Below are positions 15,852 to 24,922 of a DNA stretch of 32,818 nt, piece by piece. The DNA is from Bacillota bacterium. Lineage in GTDB: Bacteria > Bacillota > Sulfobacillia > RBS10-35 > JAJYVN01. Under the pieces are notes generated by a model. It had not been told where the DNA came from and did not search any database. It saw only the letters and a program-made list of their open reading frames with translations. Within the stretch, counting starts at the first letter, position 1; each line of letters starts with the position of its first letter. The stretch is from positions 1-32,818 of the forward strand of contig JAJZXK010000034.1 of NCBI GenBank assembly GCA_021806565.1. The letters run 5' to 3'. A program made the position numbers and the translations under genes.

Positions 15852-17521
15852 CACGGCAATCCCTCCCGCCTCTCCACCGGCTCCGTTGCGGCCCCAGCAA
15901 CACGGTGTGGATCGGCCAGCACCAGTTCGTGCTCCAGATAGACGGCGGGCGGCACCGGCTCGCCCTGGAGCAGGTGCGCGGCCAGTTGCAGCACGTGCTG
16001 GCCGTACGACTCAGGCTGGAAGGCGACCCCGCCGATCAGCGGGCTTCCAGGCCGGCGCAGTTCGCGTTGGGCCCGCCGGTCGAGCCCGAGGGTCACCGCC
16101 AGCGTGCACGACTCCCGTCCGTCCACCCGCAGGGTCTCCAGGGCGCCCAGCACCGTCTCGTCGTTCATACCGACGACGCCCAGCCGCGCACCCGCCGGCA
16201 GGGCGGGAAGCAACCGTCCGACGGCGCGGGCAGCCCCGACCTCACCGTTGCCCGCCTCGACGCGCAACGGATCCGGTAGGGAGCCCAGCGCCTGCCGCAG
16301 GCCGTCGAGCGCCCCCTGCAGCCGCGCCCGCGGTACCGGCCCGGAACGGGCCGCATCCAGCACCACCACGGCGTCGAGCCGTCCCTGCCACCGCTCGGCC
16401 ACGACCCGGGCCAGCGCGTCGCCCGCCAGGCGACCTGCGCGGTAGTTGTCGACCCCGAAAAAGACGGCGCCAGGGAGGGGCACATCGATGGCGATCACCG
16501 GGAGGTCCGCCGCGCGTAGCCGGTCCATCAGCACGTTACCCGCGGCCTCGTCGATCTGGTATTCGATCACCAGGTCGACCCCGGCGCGGATCAGTGCCTC
16601 GGCGTTGGCCACCGCGGCCGTGGCGGACTCGCGGTTGTCGGCCAACACCAGTTCCACGTTGCCGGCCCGCTCCGCCGCCCGTTCCAACCCGTGCCGCACC
16701 TCCAGGCAGTAGGGGTGCTGGTCGTTCATGTTGGCGAACCCGATGCGGAAACGGCGTGGCGAGGCCTCCAACTCCGGCGGTTGCCGCCGGGCCAGACGCG
16801 CCCCGCAACGGGTGACGATCGCCGCCGACCCGAGTCGGCGGCGCACTGCCTCCGGCAGCTGCCCCCCGCAGAGAACGTGGGAGACCTCGGCCAATCGGGC
16901 GAAGGGCGCCCCGGCGCAGGGACCAGCCTCGGCGCCGGTCAGCAGCAGCACCACCCCCTCGGCCGCCTCCACCATGTCCCGCTGCACTTCCGCGACGTGC
17001 GGGTCGGCCGAGTACAACTCCCCCGCCGCGTCCCATCCCTGACACCCGACCAGGGCCCAGCGGACGCGCAGCCCGTTCAAGGGCCGCTGCGACGGATGGC
17101 GCTGGAGGCTGCAGCCGTCGGGCCGCAGCAAGCTGCCGGCCAGGATCACCGTATGCGATGGATAGACCGCCAAGCTGGCGGCGGTATCCGTCGCGCCCGC
17201 GACCACCGTAAGGCCGTGCCGCTGGGCGATCAGTTCGGCCACGCAGAAGCTGAGATCGGTGGCATCCAGGGCGATGGCGTCCCCGTCTTCCACCAGGGCG
17301 GCCGCCTCGCGCACCACCGCCTGTGCCGCCGCGTCCAGCAGCGGGGCACGCCTCGGGACCGCGATGCGCCGCCCGCCCGGCGGGGCCACCGCCCCGCCGC
17401 GCACCCGCACCAGGACCCCGAGTTCCGCCAGAGCGTCCAGATCGTTGCGAATCGTCATTCCGGACACGCCGAACGTCTTGGCCAGTTCGGTGGACCGCAC
17501 GCCGTCGCGGACGGCCACCAT
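15833..17521 (-). CDS. DeoR-type regulator fused to a periplasmic-binding-protein-like sugar sensor
   Basis: 562 residues from the ATG at 17521. Residues 1-50 are the later part of a DeoR HTH (ELAKTFGVSGMTIRNDLDALAELGVLVRVRGGAV). Residues 65-235 look like the DeoR sugar-phosphate sensor domain (AALVEDGDAIALDATDL, LTVVAGAT). Residues 257-545 resemble a LacI/RbsB-type binding domain (IGFANMNDQHPYCLEVRHGLERAAE, GVDLVIEYQIDEAA, FGVDNYRAGRLAG, VGMNDETVLGALE). The fused architecture is uncommon and suggests two ligand inputs. Upstream codons in frame encode QQRRESIARM, the missing first helix, but no ATG/GTG/TTG occurs between the stop at 17564-17566 and 17521. At the 3' end the final codons (WSTTVD and TAA) lie in the mini-IS, so the native C-terminus is lost. 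It is divergent from the GH106-like gene, which it probably controls. Confidence 0.75.
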   Translation of the reverse strand: MVAVRDGVRSTELAKTFGVSGMTIRNDLDALAELGVLVRVRGGAVAPPGGRRIAVPRRAPLLDAAAQAVVREAAALVEDGDAIALDATDLSFCVAELIAQRHGLTVVAGATDTAASLAVYPSHTVILAGSLLRPDGCSLQRHPSQRPLNGLRVRWALVGCQGWDAAGELYSADPHVAEVQRDMVEAAEGVVLLLTGAEAGPCAGAPFARLAEVSHVLCGGQLPEAVRRRLGSAAIVTRCGARLARRQPPELEASPRRFRIGFANMNDQHPYCLEVRHGLERAAERAGNVELVLADNRESATAAVANAEALIRAGVDLVIEYQIDEAAGNVLMDRLRAADLPVIAIDVPLPGAVFFGVDNYRAGRLAGDALARVVAERWQGRLDAVVVLDAARSGPVPRARLQGALDGLRQALGSLPDPLRVEAGNGEVGAARAVGRLLPALPAGARLGVVGMNDETVLGALETLRVDGRESCTLAVTLGLDRRAQRELRRPGSPLIGGVAFQPESYGQHVLQLAAHLLQGEPVPPAVYLEHELVLADPHRVAGAATEPVERREGLPWSTTVD

Positions 17522-17700
17522 GCGGGCGATGGACTCGCGGCGCTGCTGGGTCGTCGTGGTCCCTCACCGCCCCCTCCGCCGCTGCCCGCCGGGAGTCCGC
17601 CGACCTGCGGGGCCTCCCGCCCGGGCCGCTGGCGGCAACCCGCGTGCCGCCGGAGCACAGCCCCCCCCCGAGTCGACGGCCGCCCAAAGGTGCCACCCCC

Positions 17701-17730
17701 ACCTTAGCGATAAATGCAAGTGAAACGCAA
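17701..17730 (-). promoter_or_regulatory. Possible promoter of the DeoR-type regulator
   Basis: Read on the minus strand, TTGCGT (17730-17725) and TAAGGT (17706-17701) are spaced by 18 bases. It lies in the only A+T-richer patch of the divergent gap. Both boxes depart from consensus, so this is a suggestion. Confidence 0.3.
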
Positions 17731-17750
17731 AGCCCGATTGCGGTCTGGAA

Positions 17751-17760
17751 GGGAATTCCC
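17751..17760. promoter_or_regulatory. Perfect palindrome GGGAATTCCC, candidate operator
   Basis: It sits 57 bases before the GTG of the glycosidase gene, in the divergent gap with the sugar-responsive regulator. Position and symmetry fit an operator. With only one copy visible the assignment is an inference. Confidence 0.35.
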
Positions 17761-17816
17761 GCACGGCGGACAAGAGGGGCGGCGGTGTGCAAGCGTTCGC
17801 CAGGGGGATGAGGCCG

Positions 17817-20800
17817 GTGAACATCGCATCGCTTCGGGCGGGCTTCCGCCAAGCGGACCCGCGCTTCGGACCGGTGCCGCTTTGGTGGTGGAGCGGCGAG
17901 CGGGTCACCCCGCAGCGCCTGCGCCGGCAGGTGGGCAAGTTGAGGGCCGCGGGGCTCCGCAATCTGTGCATCATCAACCTCGCGCCCTCGTGCGCCACCT
18001 ACCTCAGCCACGCCGACGACCCACCCTTCTACAGCGAGCAGTGGTGGGCGCTGTTCGACGCAACCCTGGCGGCATGCGCCCAAGAGGGCGTGTTCCTGTG
18101 GTATTATGACCAGATCGGTTTTTCGGGGGCGAACTTCCCGGCGCGCCTGGTCAACCAGCGGCCAGAGTTCGCGGGCTACCGCCTGCGGCGCCTCGGACCG
18201 GACGACGACCTTCCGCCGCGCGCCACCGTGCTGGCCGAGGCCGGGGGTCACCGCTACGCCGCGGTGCGTCAGGGGTTCGACTGGCTCTCCCCCCAGGCGG
18301 CCGCCGCGCTCTTGGACCGCATCCACGGCGAGATGGAGCGCCGCCACTCGGACGAACTCGGGCGCACCATCGCCGGCAGCTTCCAGGACGAACTGCAGGC
18401 GATGCCGAACTGGACGGCGGAACTCCCAGACGCGTGGCGGCGGAAGTACGGCGAAGCCGTTGAGCCACACCTTCCCCTCATCCTGGAGGGCGGGCCGGGC
18501 GCCGCCCCGCTACGGCGGCGATTGTACGACCTGCTGGGCGAACTGGCGGAGGCGGCCTTCTTCGGCCCCCTGGGTGCCTGGCATGAGCGGCACGGCATGT
18601 TGCTCGGGTGCGACCAGGCCGGCGCCGGCCGCATGGTCGATCCCCACGGGGCGCAGCGGCTCTATATCGACTACTTCCGCACCCACCGCCACTTCTCCGC
18701 GCCCGGCTGCGACATGGACGGCGAGGTCAAACCGCACGCCTCGCTGGTCCACACGCACGGCGGCCGGCGCGTCTGGCTGGAGGGCTTCCACTCCAGCGGC
18801 TGGGGCGGCAGCATCGAGGAAACCCTCCACTGGCTGGTCCCGTGGCTGCAGGCGGGCGTGACCCTCTTCGATCCCCACGCCGTCTATTACAGCACCCGCG
18901 GCGGCTGGTGGGAGTGGGCCCCCCCGGACACGGGCTGGCGGCAGCCCTACGCCGAGCACTATCCGGTCTTTGCCGACACGGTGGCGCGCGCCTGCTGGCT
19001 GCTCTCCCAGGGTACCCACGCCTGCGACATCGCCGTCTACTACCCAGGCCAGGTGGTCTGGGAGCACATGTCCCCACTCGACCAACGCATCGACGAGCAC
19101 CCGCACCTCACCGCCAACCGCGACCCGGACGACGCGGTCGCCCGCCTGCGCGACACCTACTGGTCCTTGGTGGGCCGCCAAGCACGCCACACGCCTCTGA
19201 CCGGAGTGCTGCGCGGCGACCGGCGCGACTTCGACCTGGTCGACGACCATGCGCTGGCGTCCGCGGGGGTGGTCCAAGGAGCGCTGAGCGTCCGGGACGA
19301 GCGGTACCGCGCCATCGTCCTGCCGGGCGCGCTGCCGTCCGACCCCGGAGCACGGGCGTGCCTGGACGCCTTTGCCGCCTCCGGCGGCTTGCTGGTCGCG
19401 GTCGGGGTGCCCGGGACCACCGGCCTCCCGCCGGCCACCATCCACGTCGCCACACCAGCGGAGGTACCCGGCGTCCTGAGCGGCCTTTCGCGACAGGTGG
19501 AAGGACCCGGCCTGTCCCTGGTCCGCCGCGGCGACGGCGTCGACACCTTCCTGCTGCTGCCGCCGCTGGAAGGCCTGCTGCCGATGCACGCCGCCGCGAC
19601 CCGGGAACCCGACGGGCCAGGCGAAGCGACCTACCGGCTGCGCACCGGGGGAACCCCCGAGCTTTGGGATCCGGTGCGCGGCACCCAGGTCCCTCTGGAA
19701 TGGAAGCGGGACGGTGACAGCGTCACGGTGACGGTACCGTTCGCCGACTGGCCGGCTGCCCTGGTCGTCTGCCCCGTGGACCCGCCCGCCGCCGAGGTAT
19801 TTCCCTCCGCGCCAGAGGGGTCGGTCCGCCCCGCCGTGCCTGCCTGGTCCGGCGGGCCGGCGACGGTGCTGGCGGACCACGGCTGGACCGTCCGTCCCGT
19901 CCCGACCCTGGACAACGGCGATGGCGACTTCGACCTGCACGGCCCGCACGCCGGGCCCGACGGTCTGCTGGAGATCGAGCGGCGATCCTTCCGGGTCCGG
20001 CCGGAAAGCGGCGAGGCGGACGGGCAGGGCGCGGGCTGGCACCTGCAGCAGGCGGACGATCGGGATTGGGAGGTCCGCCTCTGGAGTGAGGCGGCGCGGG
20101 CCCGCACCTGTCGCGGCGAGCACTTCGACCCCGACCAGGCGCGGCCCGTGGTCTACAGCGCGGTCTTCGGAGACTTGCGGCACCGGGAGTGGGCCGGCCG
20201 CATGGGGCGCGTACCCCGGCTCTTCCTCCACCTGGGTGAGGCCCGCAGGGGCGAGGTGGTGTGGGCGCAGACATGGGTCGCCGTACCGGAGGCGGCGAAG
20301 GTGTGGCTGCAGGTCGAAGGCCGCGGCGACAAGTCCGCCTGGCTCGACGGCCAAGAAGTCCTGGGCCCCGCCGCCGACGGGCCGCACTCGGCGCAGGTGC
20401 CCCTCACCCTGAGCCCCGGAACCCATGAACTTCGACTCCGTTGCACAGCGGTGCGCGACGGAGCGGTGCGGCTCGGCGCGGCGTTCACCCTGCGGCCGCC
20501 CGCCGCCCAGCCGGAATGGATCGGGCCGCCCACGTCGGCTGCGGCCGGACCCGCCGTGCTGCACCATACGGTGCACGCCGCTGGGCCCGCCCGCCGGGCC
20601 CGCCTGCTGCTGGCAACGCACGGGTTGGTGGAACTCCACGTCAACGGGCACCGCGTCGCGGTGGAGGGTGATTTCAACCCTTACACCCGAAGCGGCCAGC
20701 AGGAACTGGACCTGAGGGACTTCTGGCGGGTGGGCCCCAACGCGCTCGAACTACACTTCCCCGAGCGGCTCCCAGGCGACCGCGCCCTGGTGGACACCGA

Positions 20801-21614
20801 CATCGCCTGCACCGACGGCACGCAGATCGACCTGGTCAGCGGACCGCACTGGTGCGACGCCCGCGGACACGCGGCGGCCCGCATCCCCCACGCCGGGGAA
20901 ACCGAGGCGCTCTGGATCCGGCCGCGGCCCCACATGCTGGCCGGGGTCGGATGGTTGCAACCGGAGAGCGTCCCGGAGCCCGCCCCCCTACCGCTGCTCT
21001 TGGACCGGCAGGCGCGGACCGCGCCGGTGTGGCTGCGCGCGCAACTCCCGGTCGGGGCCTGCGGCGTCCACCTGGAAACGGCCGGGCGGGCGCGCCTCTG
21101 GATCGACGGCCAGGAGGTCGACCTGGTCGCAGGCGACGCATCGTTCGAGCCCCGGCCCGCCGGCGCCGTGTGCGCCATCCGGGTCATACCCCAGGCCGGG
21201 GCCTCGGAGGCGGCAGTCCTGACCGCGCCACTGCGCATCCGCACCGCGGCGGCCACCGGGTCGCTCGGCGACTGGCGCACGGCCCTCCAACTGCCGCACC
21301 ACAGCGGAGTGGTGGAGTACGAGCGGGACATCCAGGCGGGTCCCGGACCCGCCTGGATCGATCTGGGCTACGTCCGCGGGACGGCTCAGGTGTGGATCGA
21401 CGGCCAAGACGCCGGGGTGCGTTGCTGGCACCCCTACCGCTTCGCGCTGCCGGCGCTGCGGGGTCCGGGTCCACACCGGCTACGCGTCCGGGTGACCAAC
21501 ACCCTGGGGGCGCATTACGAGGTGGGTCGGCCCACCCAGCTACTGCGGCCGGGCCAGGCGGCGGGCGGCATGTTCGGCCCGGTGCGGCTGGCGGGCGCAA
21601 CGCCTGCGCCCTGA
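17817..21614 (+). CDS. Large GH106-like glycoside hydrolase (alpha-L-rhamnosidase-related)
   Basis: 1265 residues from the GTG at 17817, with AGGGGG nine bases upstream. The N-terminus matches the GH106-type barrel entry: VPLWWWSGERVTPQRLRRQV then KLRAAGLRNLCIINLAP. WYYDQIGFSGANFPARLV follows, with an acidic motif SFQDELQAMPNW (Asp191, Glu192) like the DE pairs of this group. The middle contains HTHGGRRVWLEGFHSSGWGG. The C-terminal half is built of beta-sandwich or carbohydrate-binding-like repeats (AWLDGQEV, LHVNGHRV, LWIDGQEVD, VWIDGQDAG). No signal peptide is visible, so it acts inside the cell or on imported oligosaccharides. Members cleave alpha-L-rhamnosides; the true substrate is unproven. 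The neighbouring isomerase, DUF1080 and epimerase genes fit glycoside breakdown. Confidence 0.75.
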   Translation: MNIASLRAGFRQADPRFGPVPLWWWSGERVTPQRLRRQVGKLRAAGLRNLCIINLAPSCATYLSHADDPPFYSEQWWALFDATLAACAQEGVFLWYYDQIGFSGANFPARLVNQRPEFAGYRLRRLGPDDDLPPRATVLAEAGGHRYAAVRQGFDWLSPQAAAALLDRIHGEMERRHSDELGRTIAGSFQDELQAMPNWTAELPDAWRRKYGEAVEPHLPLILEGGPGAAPLRRRLYDLLGELAEAAFFGPLGAWHERHGMLLGCDQAGAGRMVDPHGAQRLYIDYFRTHRHFSAPGCDMDGEVKPHASLVHTHGGRRVWLEGFHSSGWGGSIEETLHWLVPWLQAGVTLFDPHAVYYSTRGGWWEWAPPDTGWRQPYAEHYPVFADTVARACWLLSQGTHACDIAVYYPGQVVWEHMSPLDQRIDEHPHLTANRDPDDAVARLRDTYWSLVGRQARHTPLTGVLRGDRRDFDLVDDHALASAGVVQGALSVRDERYRAIVLPGALPSDPGARACLDAFAASGGLLVAVGVPGTTGLPPATIHVATPAEVPGVLSGLSRQVEGPGLSLVRRGDGVDTFLLLPPLEGLLPMHAAATREPDGPGEATYRLRTGGTPELWDPVRGTQVPLEWKRDGDSVTVTVPFADWPAALVVCPVDPPAAEVFPSAPEGSVRPAVPAWSGGPATVLADHGWTVRPVPTLDNGDGDFDLHGPHAGPDGLLEIERRSFRVRPESGEADGQGAGWHLQQADDRDWEVRLWSEAARARTCRGEHFDPDQARPVVYSAVFGDLRHREWAGRMGRVPRLFLHLGEARRGEVVWAQTWVAVPEAAKVWLQVEGRGDKSAWLDGQEVLGPAADGPHSAQVPLTLSPGTHELRLRCTAVRDGAVRLGAAFTLRPPAAQPEWIGPPTSAAAGPAVLHHTVHAAGPARRARLLLATHGLVELHVNGHRVAVEGDFNPYTRSGQQELDLRDFWRVGPNALELHFPERLPGDRALVDTDIACTDGTQIDLVSGPHWCDARGHAAARIPHAGETEALWIRPRPHMLAGVGWLQPESVPEPAPLPLLLDRQARTAPVWLRAQLPVGACGVHLETAGRARLWIDGQEVDLVAGDASFEPRPAGAVCAIRVIPQAGASEAAVLTAPLRIRTAAATGSLGDWRTALQLPHHSGVVEYERDIQAGPGPAWIDLGYVRGTAQVWIDGQDAGVRCWHPYRFALPALRGPGPHRLRVRVTNTLGAHYEVGRPTQLLRPGQAAGGMFGPVRLAGATPAP

Positions 21615-21642
21615 TCGACCCGGGCGCAGGCCCGGCCTCCGG

Positions 21643-22113
21643 TCAGGCCTGCGCCCGGTCCCTGCGCCAAAAGCCGCAACGCGGACATTGGCCGCCGGCC
21701 GGGTAGTCGACGCCCTCGATGTGGGGGCAACCGGCGATGCCGTCGGCGGTCACGACCTGCTTGGCGTCGTGCTCCTTGAGAAAGGCCGCCATCTCGGCCT
21801 GCACCTGTGGATTGACACGCGGGTCACGGCCCCAGAAGCTGCGGCTCACCAGGGGCGCGCGGTCCAGATGGTGATAGATGCGCACCACGGCCTTGACCGC
21901 CGTCACATTGTCCGGTCCGTAGAAGGTGATGGTCCCGATCGCGGTCGGCCGGAACGGACGGCGCACCCATGGCCGGGCGCCACCCGGCCGGCTCGCCCCA
22001 CGCCCGCCGGACCCAGGGGTTGGCCGGCCGGGACCTGCCGGTCCGGACCGCTGCGGTCGTCCCGCCGAGGAACCGGAACCGGACGGACGCGGCGGTACCG
22101 ATCGCCTACGCAT
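21643..22113 (-). CDS. Basic protein with disordered N-terminus and C-terminal zinc-ribbon motif
   Basis: 156 residues from the ATG at 22113. Residues 1-55 are Arg/Gly/Pro/Ser-rich and probably unstructured. Residues 57-128 form a small globular part (IGTITFYGPDNVTAVKAVVRIYH, then a helix PQVQAEMAAFLKEH). The end has CPH (Cys129, His131) and CPRCGFW (Cys143, Cys146), a likely zinc site. I do not recognise a named family, but the globular part reads like a conserved protein. It converges on the GH106-like gene (28-base gap). A TATGAT sequence lies upstream but lacks a -35 partner. Confidence 0.6.
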   Translation of the reverse strand: MRRRSVPPRPSGSGSSAGRPQRSGPAGPGRPTPGSGGRGASRPGGARPWVRRPFRPTAIGTITFYGPDNVTAVKAVVRIYHHLDRAPLVSRSFWGRDPRVNPQVQAEMAAFLKEHDAKQVVTADGIAGCPHIEGVDYPAGGQCPRCGFWRRDRAQA

Positions 22114-22335
22114 GACAACGCCCCACCCCAAAAACCATACCTGGGCAGGCCGAATGCCGGCCGCTGGAAGCATCATAATAACACGGACGCCACCCTGGCG
22201 GCGCAGACACCGGTGGCCGGACCACCCAGACCACCGCAGGAACCGCACCCCGACCGACCAATGCCCATACGCGGTTGGCCCGCCGCGGGCCCCGCCGACA
22301 AACGGCGCGCGGCGCCGATGGGAGTGTGGACGCAC

Positions 22336-22974
22336 ATGGTGGCAAGACCCGCGGGCGCAATCGCGCTACTGGATGGAGACGACCTCTCCCGTTGGAGGCG
22401 CCGCGACGGACAGCCGGCCGGCTGGTCGCTGGTGGACGGGGTAGCCACGGTCGTGGCGCGCACCGGAGACATCGTCAGCGTGGACACCTTTCGCGACGCC
22501 CTCATCCATGTGGAGTTCTGTGAGCCGGACATGCCCGAAGCCACCGGCCAACGCAAGGGCAACAGCGGCATCTTCGTCCAGGGCCGCTACGAAGTCCAGG
22601 TGCTCGACTCGTACGGCTGGAAGGTGCCGGGCAAGGGCGACTGCGGAGCCATCTACAATCAGCACGCCCCGTTGGTCAACGCTTGCCTCCCGCCCCTGCA
22701 GTGGCAGGCGTACGACATCTTCCTGCGCGCGGCCAGGGTCGACGCGGAGGGAAAGGTGTTGAGCAACGCGCGCCTGACCGTGCTGCTCAACGGCCAAGTC
22801 ATTCACAACAACGTCGAGGTGCTTGGCCCCACCGGCGCGGCGGTCGACCAGCGGGTCGGTGAACCCGGTCCGCTGCTGCTGCAGGACCACGGCAATCCGG
22901 TGCGGTTTCGGAACGTGTGGTTCCTCCCACTGCCGTTGGAAGGCTCGGAGGCCTACGCACCAAGCGACGGCTGA
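22336..22974 (+). CDS. DUF1080 (3-keto-disaccharide hydrolase-type) domain protein
   Basis: 212 residues. The motifs are those of the DUF1080 concanavalin-like fold: IALLDGDDLSRWRRRDG at the start, GNSGIFVQGRYEVQVLDSYG in the centre, then GAIYNQHAPLVNACLPPLQWQAYDI, LTVLLNGQVIHNN and LLLQDHGNPVRFRNVWFLPL at the end. The family acts on, or binds, oxidised (3-keto) glycosides and other glycans. No signal peptide is seen, whereas many members are exported. GGGAG lies 11 bases before the chosen ATG at 22336; ATG at 22318 and GTG at 22324 are alternatives. Its presence beside TIM-barrel isomerases supports a keto-sugar route. Confidence 0.85.
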   Translation: MVARPAGAIALLDGDDLSRWRRRDGQPAGWSLVDGVATVVARTGDIVSVDTFRDALIHVEFCEPDMPEATGQRKGNSGIFVQGRYEVQVLDSYGWKVPGKGDCGAIYNQHAPLVNACLPPLQWQAYDIFLRAARVDAEGKVLSNARLTVLLNGQVIHNNVEVLGPTGAAVDQRVGEPGPLLLQDHGNPVRFRNVWFLPLPLEGSEAYAPSDG

Positions 22975-23063
22975 TCGGGCCGGCGAAGCGGCGCGGCGGG
23001 GCCCGGGCGAGCCGGGTCGGGTGGCACCCCCGATCCGGCCCGTCGCCCCGTCGCCCCGACGCC

Positions 23064-23903
23064 CTAACCGACGTACGCCTGCAGGAACCGGCGGCCGATG
23101 CGCAGGCCCTGAAGGAATCGCGCCTCACTACCGTAGAAGATCTGGTCCTCGTGCTCGATGCTCAAGACCCCGTCATACCCAGCCTCATAGAGCGCGGACA
23201 GGAACGCCGGCCAGCGCACCGCGCCGAAACCCGGGATGCGATAGCGCCACCAGCCGCCGCCGGGTTTGTCCGCCAGTTGCCGCCCGTAGATCCCGTAGCG
23301 CCGACAGCCCGCTTCCAGCAGTTCGGTATCCTTGGCGTGCGCGTAGCGGATCCGCGACCCGAACTCGGCTGTCGCGGCTACCTCGTCAATGCCGAGCCAC
23401 ACCAGATGCGACGGATCGATGCACAGGCCGAACCGCGGCGACGGTACCGCTTCCAGCAGTGCCGACCACACCTCGGGCGCCACCACCAGGTTGGCGCCGC
23501 CGGCCGGCCAGTTCTCCACCACGACGTCGACCCCGACGCGCTCCGCCTCCTCGAGCACCGGCCCGAGCGCCTCCGCGAAACGCGCCACGGCGTCGGCCGC
23601 CGAAAGGCCCGCCGGTCGGCGGTGGGGCAGCCGCAGCGCCGCGACCCCTTCCGCCTGGGCCCACTGCAGCGCCGACCGCACCCGCGCCTGGCGCTCCGCC
23701 AGTTGCGTGCCTTCGGCGTCGAGCAGGTTTTCACCCGACGCCGTGCAGCCCAGGGTCAGCCCGTGCTCCCGCGCGATCCGCCCCGCGTCAGGGGTGAACG
23801 CCGGAGGATCCAGCGCCTCAAAGCCTTCCCCGGCCGCCCACGCCGCCACGCCCGCAAAATCCATCTGCACATGCCGCCTCGGAACGATAAACCCGATCTT
23901 CAA
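23064..23903 (-). CDS. Sugar phosphate isomerase/epimerase (TIM barrel), second copy type
   Basis: 279 residues from a TTG at 23903, selected because GGGGAGGG lies seven bases upstream and the protein then begins LKIGFIVPRR as relatives do. Metal ligands by motif are Glu130 (VVVENW), Asp163 (CIDPSHL), His189 (YAHAKD) and Glu250 (LSIEHED). The HAKDTE and IEHED motifs are typical of the YcjR/IolE-like branch, some members of which epimerise 3-keto-glycosides. It ends with TAG, the only standard gene here that clearly does. It is convergent with DUF1080 and divergent from the broken SDR gene, and is probably part of the same sugar pathway. Confidence 0.85.
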   Translation of the reverse strand: MKIGFIVPRRHVQMDFAGVAAWAAGEGFEALDPPAFTPDAGRIAREHGLTLGCTASGENLLDAEGTQLAERQARVRSALQWAQAEGVAALRLPHRRPAGLSAADAVARFAEALGPVLEEAERVGVDVVVENWPAGGANLVVAPEVWSALLEAVPSPRFGLCIDPSHLVWLGIDEVAATAEFGSRIRYAHAKDTELLEAGCRRYGIYGRQLADKPGGGWWRYRIPGFGAVRWPAFLSALYEAGYDGVLSIEHEDQIFYGSEARFLQGLRIGRRFLQAYVG

Positions 23904-24212
23904 CCGCTCGCCCTCCCCGGCGCGCCGCGCCGTGATGCTTGCCGCGGCGTCCCCAACGCCTTCGGTCCGGCACCGGGCGTCCCTGCGGCGCACGCTCTCG
24001 TCCGCACACCGCCTGCCCCGGCCACACAGGGACGTGGACCGCCGAGGCGATGCCCGCCGCGCGACCCGCCGCCTCCCCCGTCCTCAAGGCGCTAAAGACC
24101 CGCCTTGACATAGGCGCCCGACAGAGTCGCCAGCGACAGCTCTCCGGCAAGCTTCCCGCCGCAGGTATCCGCGGGCTCGGCTGCAAGGGAAGCGGCAAGG
24201 AGGGTGAAGGGC
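23904..24212. other. Divergent gap between the isomerase and the SDR pseudogene
   Basis: 309 bases. A consensus TTGACA (24105-24110) faces the SDR gene, but no -10 box is found at the right distance. Nothing else recognisable. Confidence 0.4.
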
Positions 24213-24389
24213 GTGCGGTTGCGCGATCGGGTGGCCGTGGTCACGGGTGGCGGCTCCGGGATCGGGCGGGCGACGTGCCTGCTCTTTTCGGAGGAGGGCG
24301 CCCGGGTGGTCGCGGTGGACGTGGCCCGCGAGGCCGAGGTCGCCGCCACGGCCGAGGTCTGCGCCGCAGAATACGGCCGCGTCGACGTC

Positions 24390-24922
24390 CTGGGGCGCCG
24401 GGGATGTTCGTGGAGCGGCTGAGCGGCAAGGCTGAAAGTGCTGGCGGCAAGGTCATCGCTTTTCCCACGCGCACCACGGCGTTATCGCAGATCTGCCACT
24501 GCGGGCGGCGGGCGAAAAAGCCTTTGTCGCTGCGGTGGCACGAATGCCCGTGCGGGGCGAGCGCGTAGCGCGGCCTCTACAGCGCGCAGTTGGCAAGCTT
24601 TGTGTGCGAAGGCGAAGATGGGACGTACCTGCTCGACGCGGGCCGGGCCGCAGATGCCTGGCCGGGTGCGGAACCGCTCCGGCGTGCGGCGTCCGAGCAG
24701 GCCGAGAAGCAACCTGCGAGGGGAGCGGTTCCCCGGTCCCGCCCCGCAAGGGGACACAGCGGGTCGCACGCGCCAGGGATGCTTGTGCCGCGCCCTTGGG
24801 GGCCGGCACTCCAAGCGGAGGCCGAGAGCCAGGATGCTGTACCAGGGCAGTCCCGAGCCCGAGAGAGCCTGGCAAAAGCCGAAGCAATGCATCCCAGAAC
24901 CCCCCGGCTTTAGCCGTGCGGG
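24390..24922 (+). mobile_element. Remnant of an IS605/IS1341-type tnpB element inside the SDR gene
   Basis: Only the 3' part of a TnpB/OrfB frame remains. It starts APGMFVERLSGKAESAGGKV and continues to the zinc-ribbon knuckles CHCGRRAKK and CPCGASA. A TAG (24567-24569) interrupts it where relatives carry Gln, and the frame then runs on as RGLYSAQLASF to a stop near 24913. The 5' half of tnpB and any tnpA are gone. The right end hairpin is kept at 24901-24922. This element is of a different type from the one at 499-2087. Confidence 0.75.
24901..24922 (+). repeat. Right-end hairpin of the tnpB remnant
   Basis: CCCCCGGC, TTTA, GCCGTGCGGG. Eighteen consecutive bases, read on the minus strand, recur at 32730-32747, which links this remnant to the element entering at the right edge. 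Confidence 0.6.

Noticed and set aside
18510..20651. A long minus-strand frame inside the GH106-like gene.
   Set aside because: It is the complement of a gene with clear homology on the plus strand; no domain or start signal of its own.
1204..24569. All three in-frame stops in the tnpB remnants are TAG, hinting at amber recoding (for example pyrrolysine).
   Set aside because: The isomerase gene at 23064-23903 ends with TAG at the expected family C-terminus, and at least two of the TAGs fall where relatives have Gln (CAG to TAG is one transition). TnpB also carries deletions, so decay is the simpler reading.
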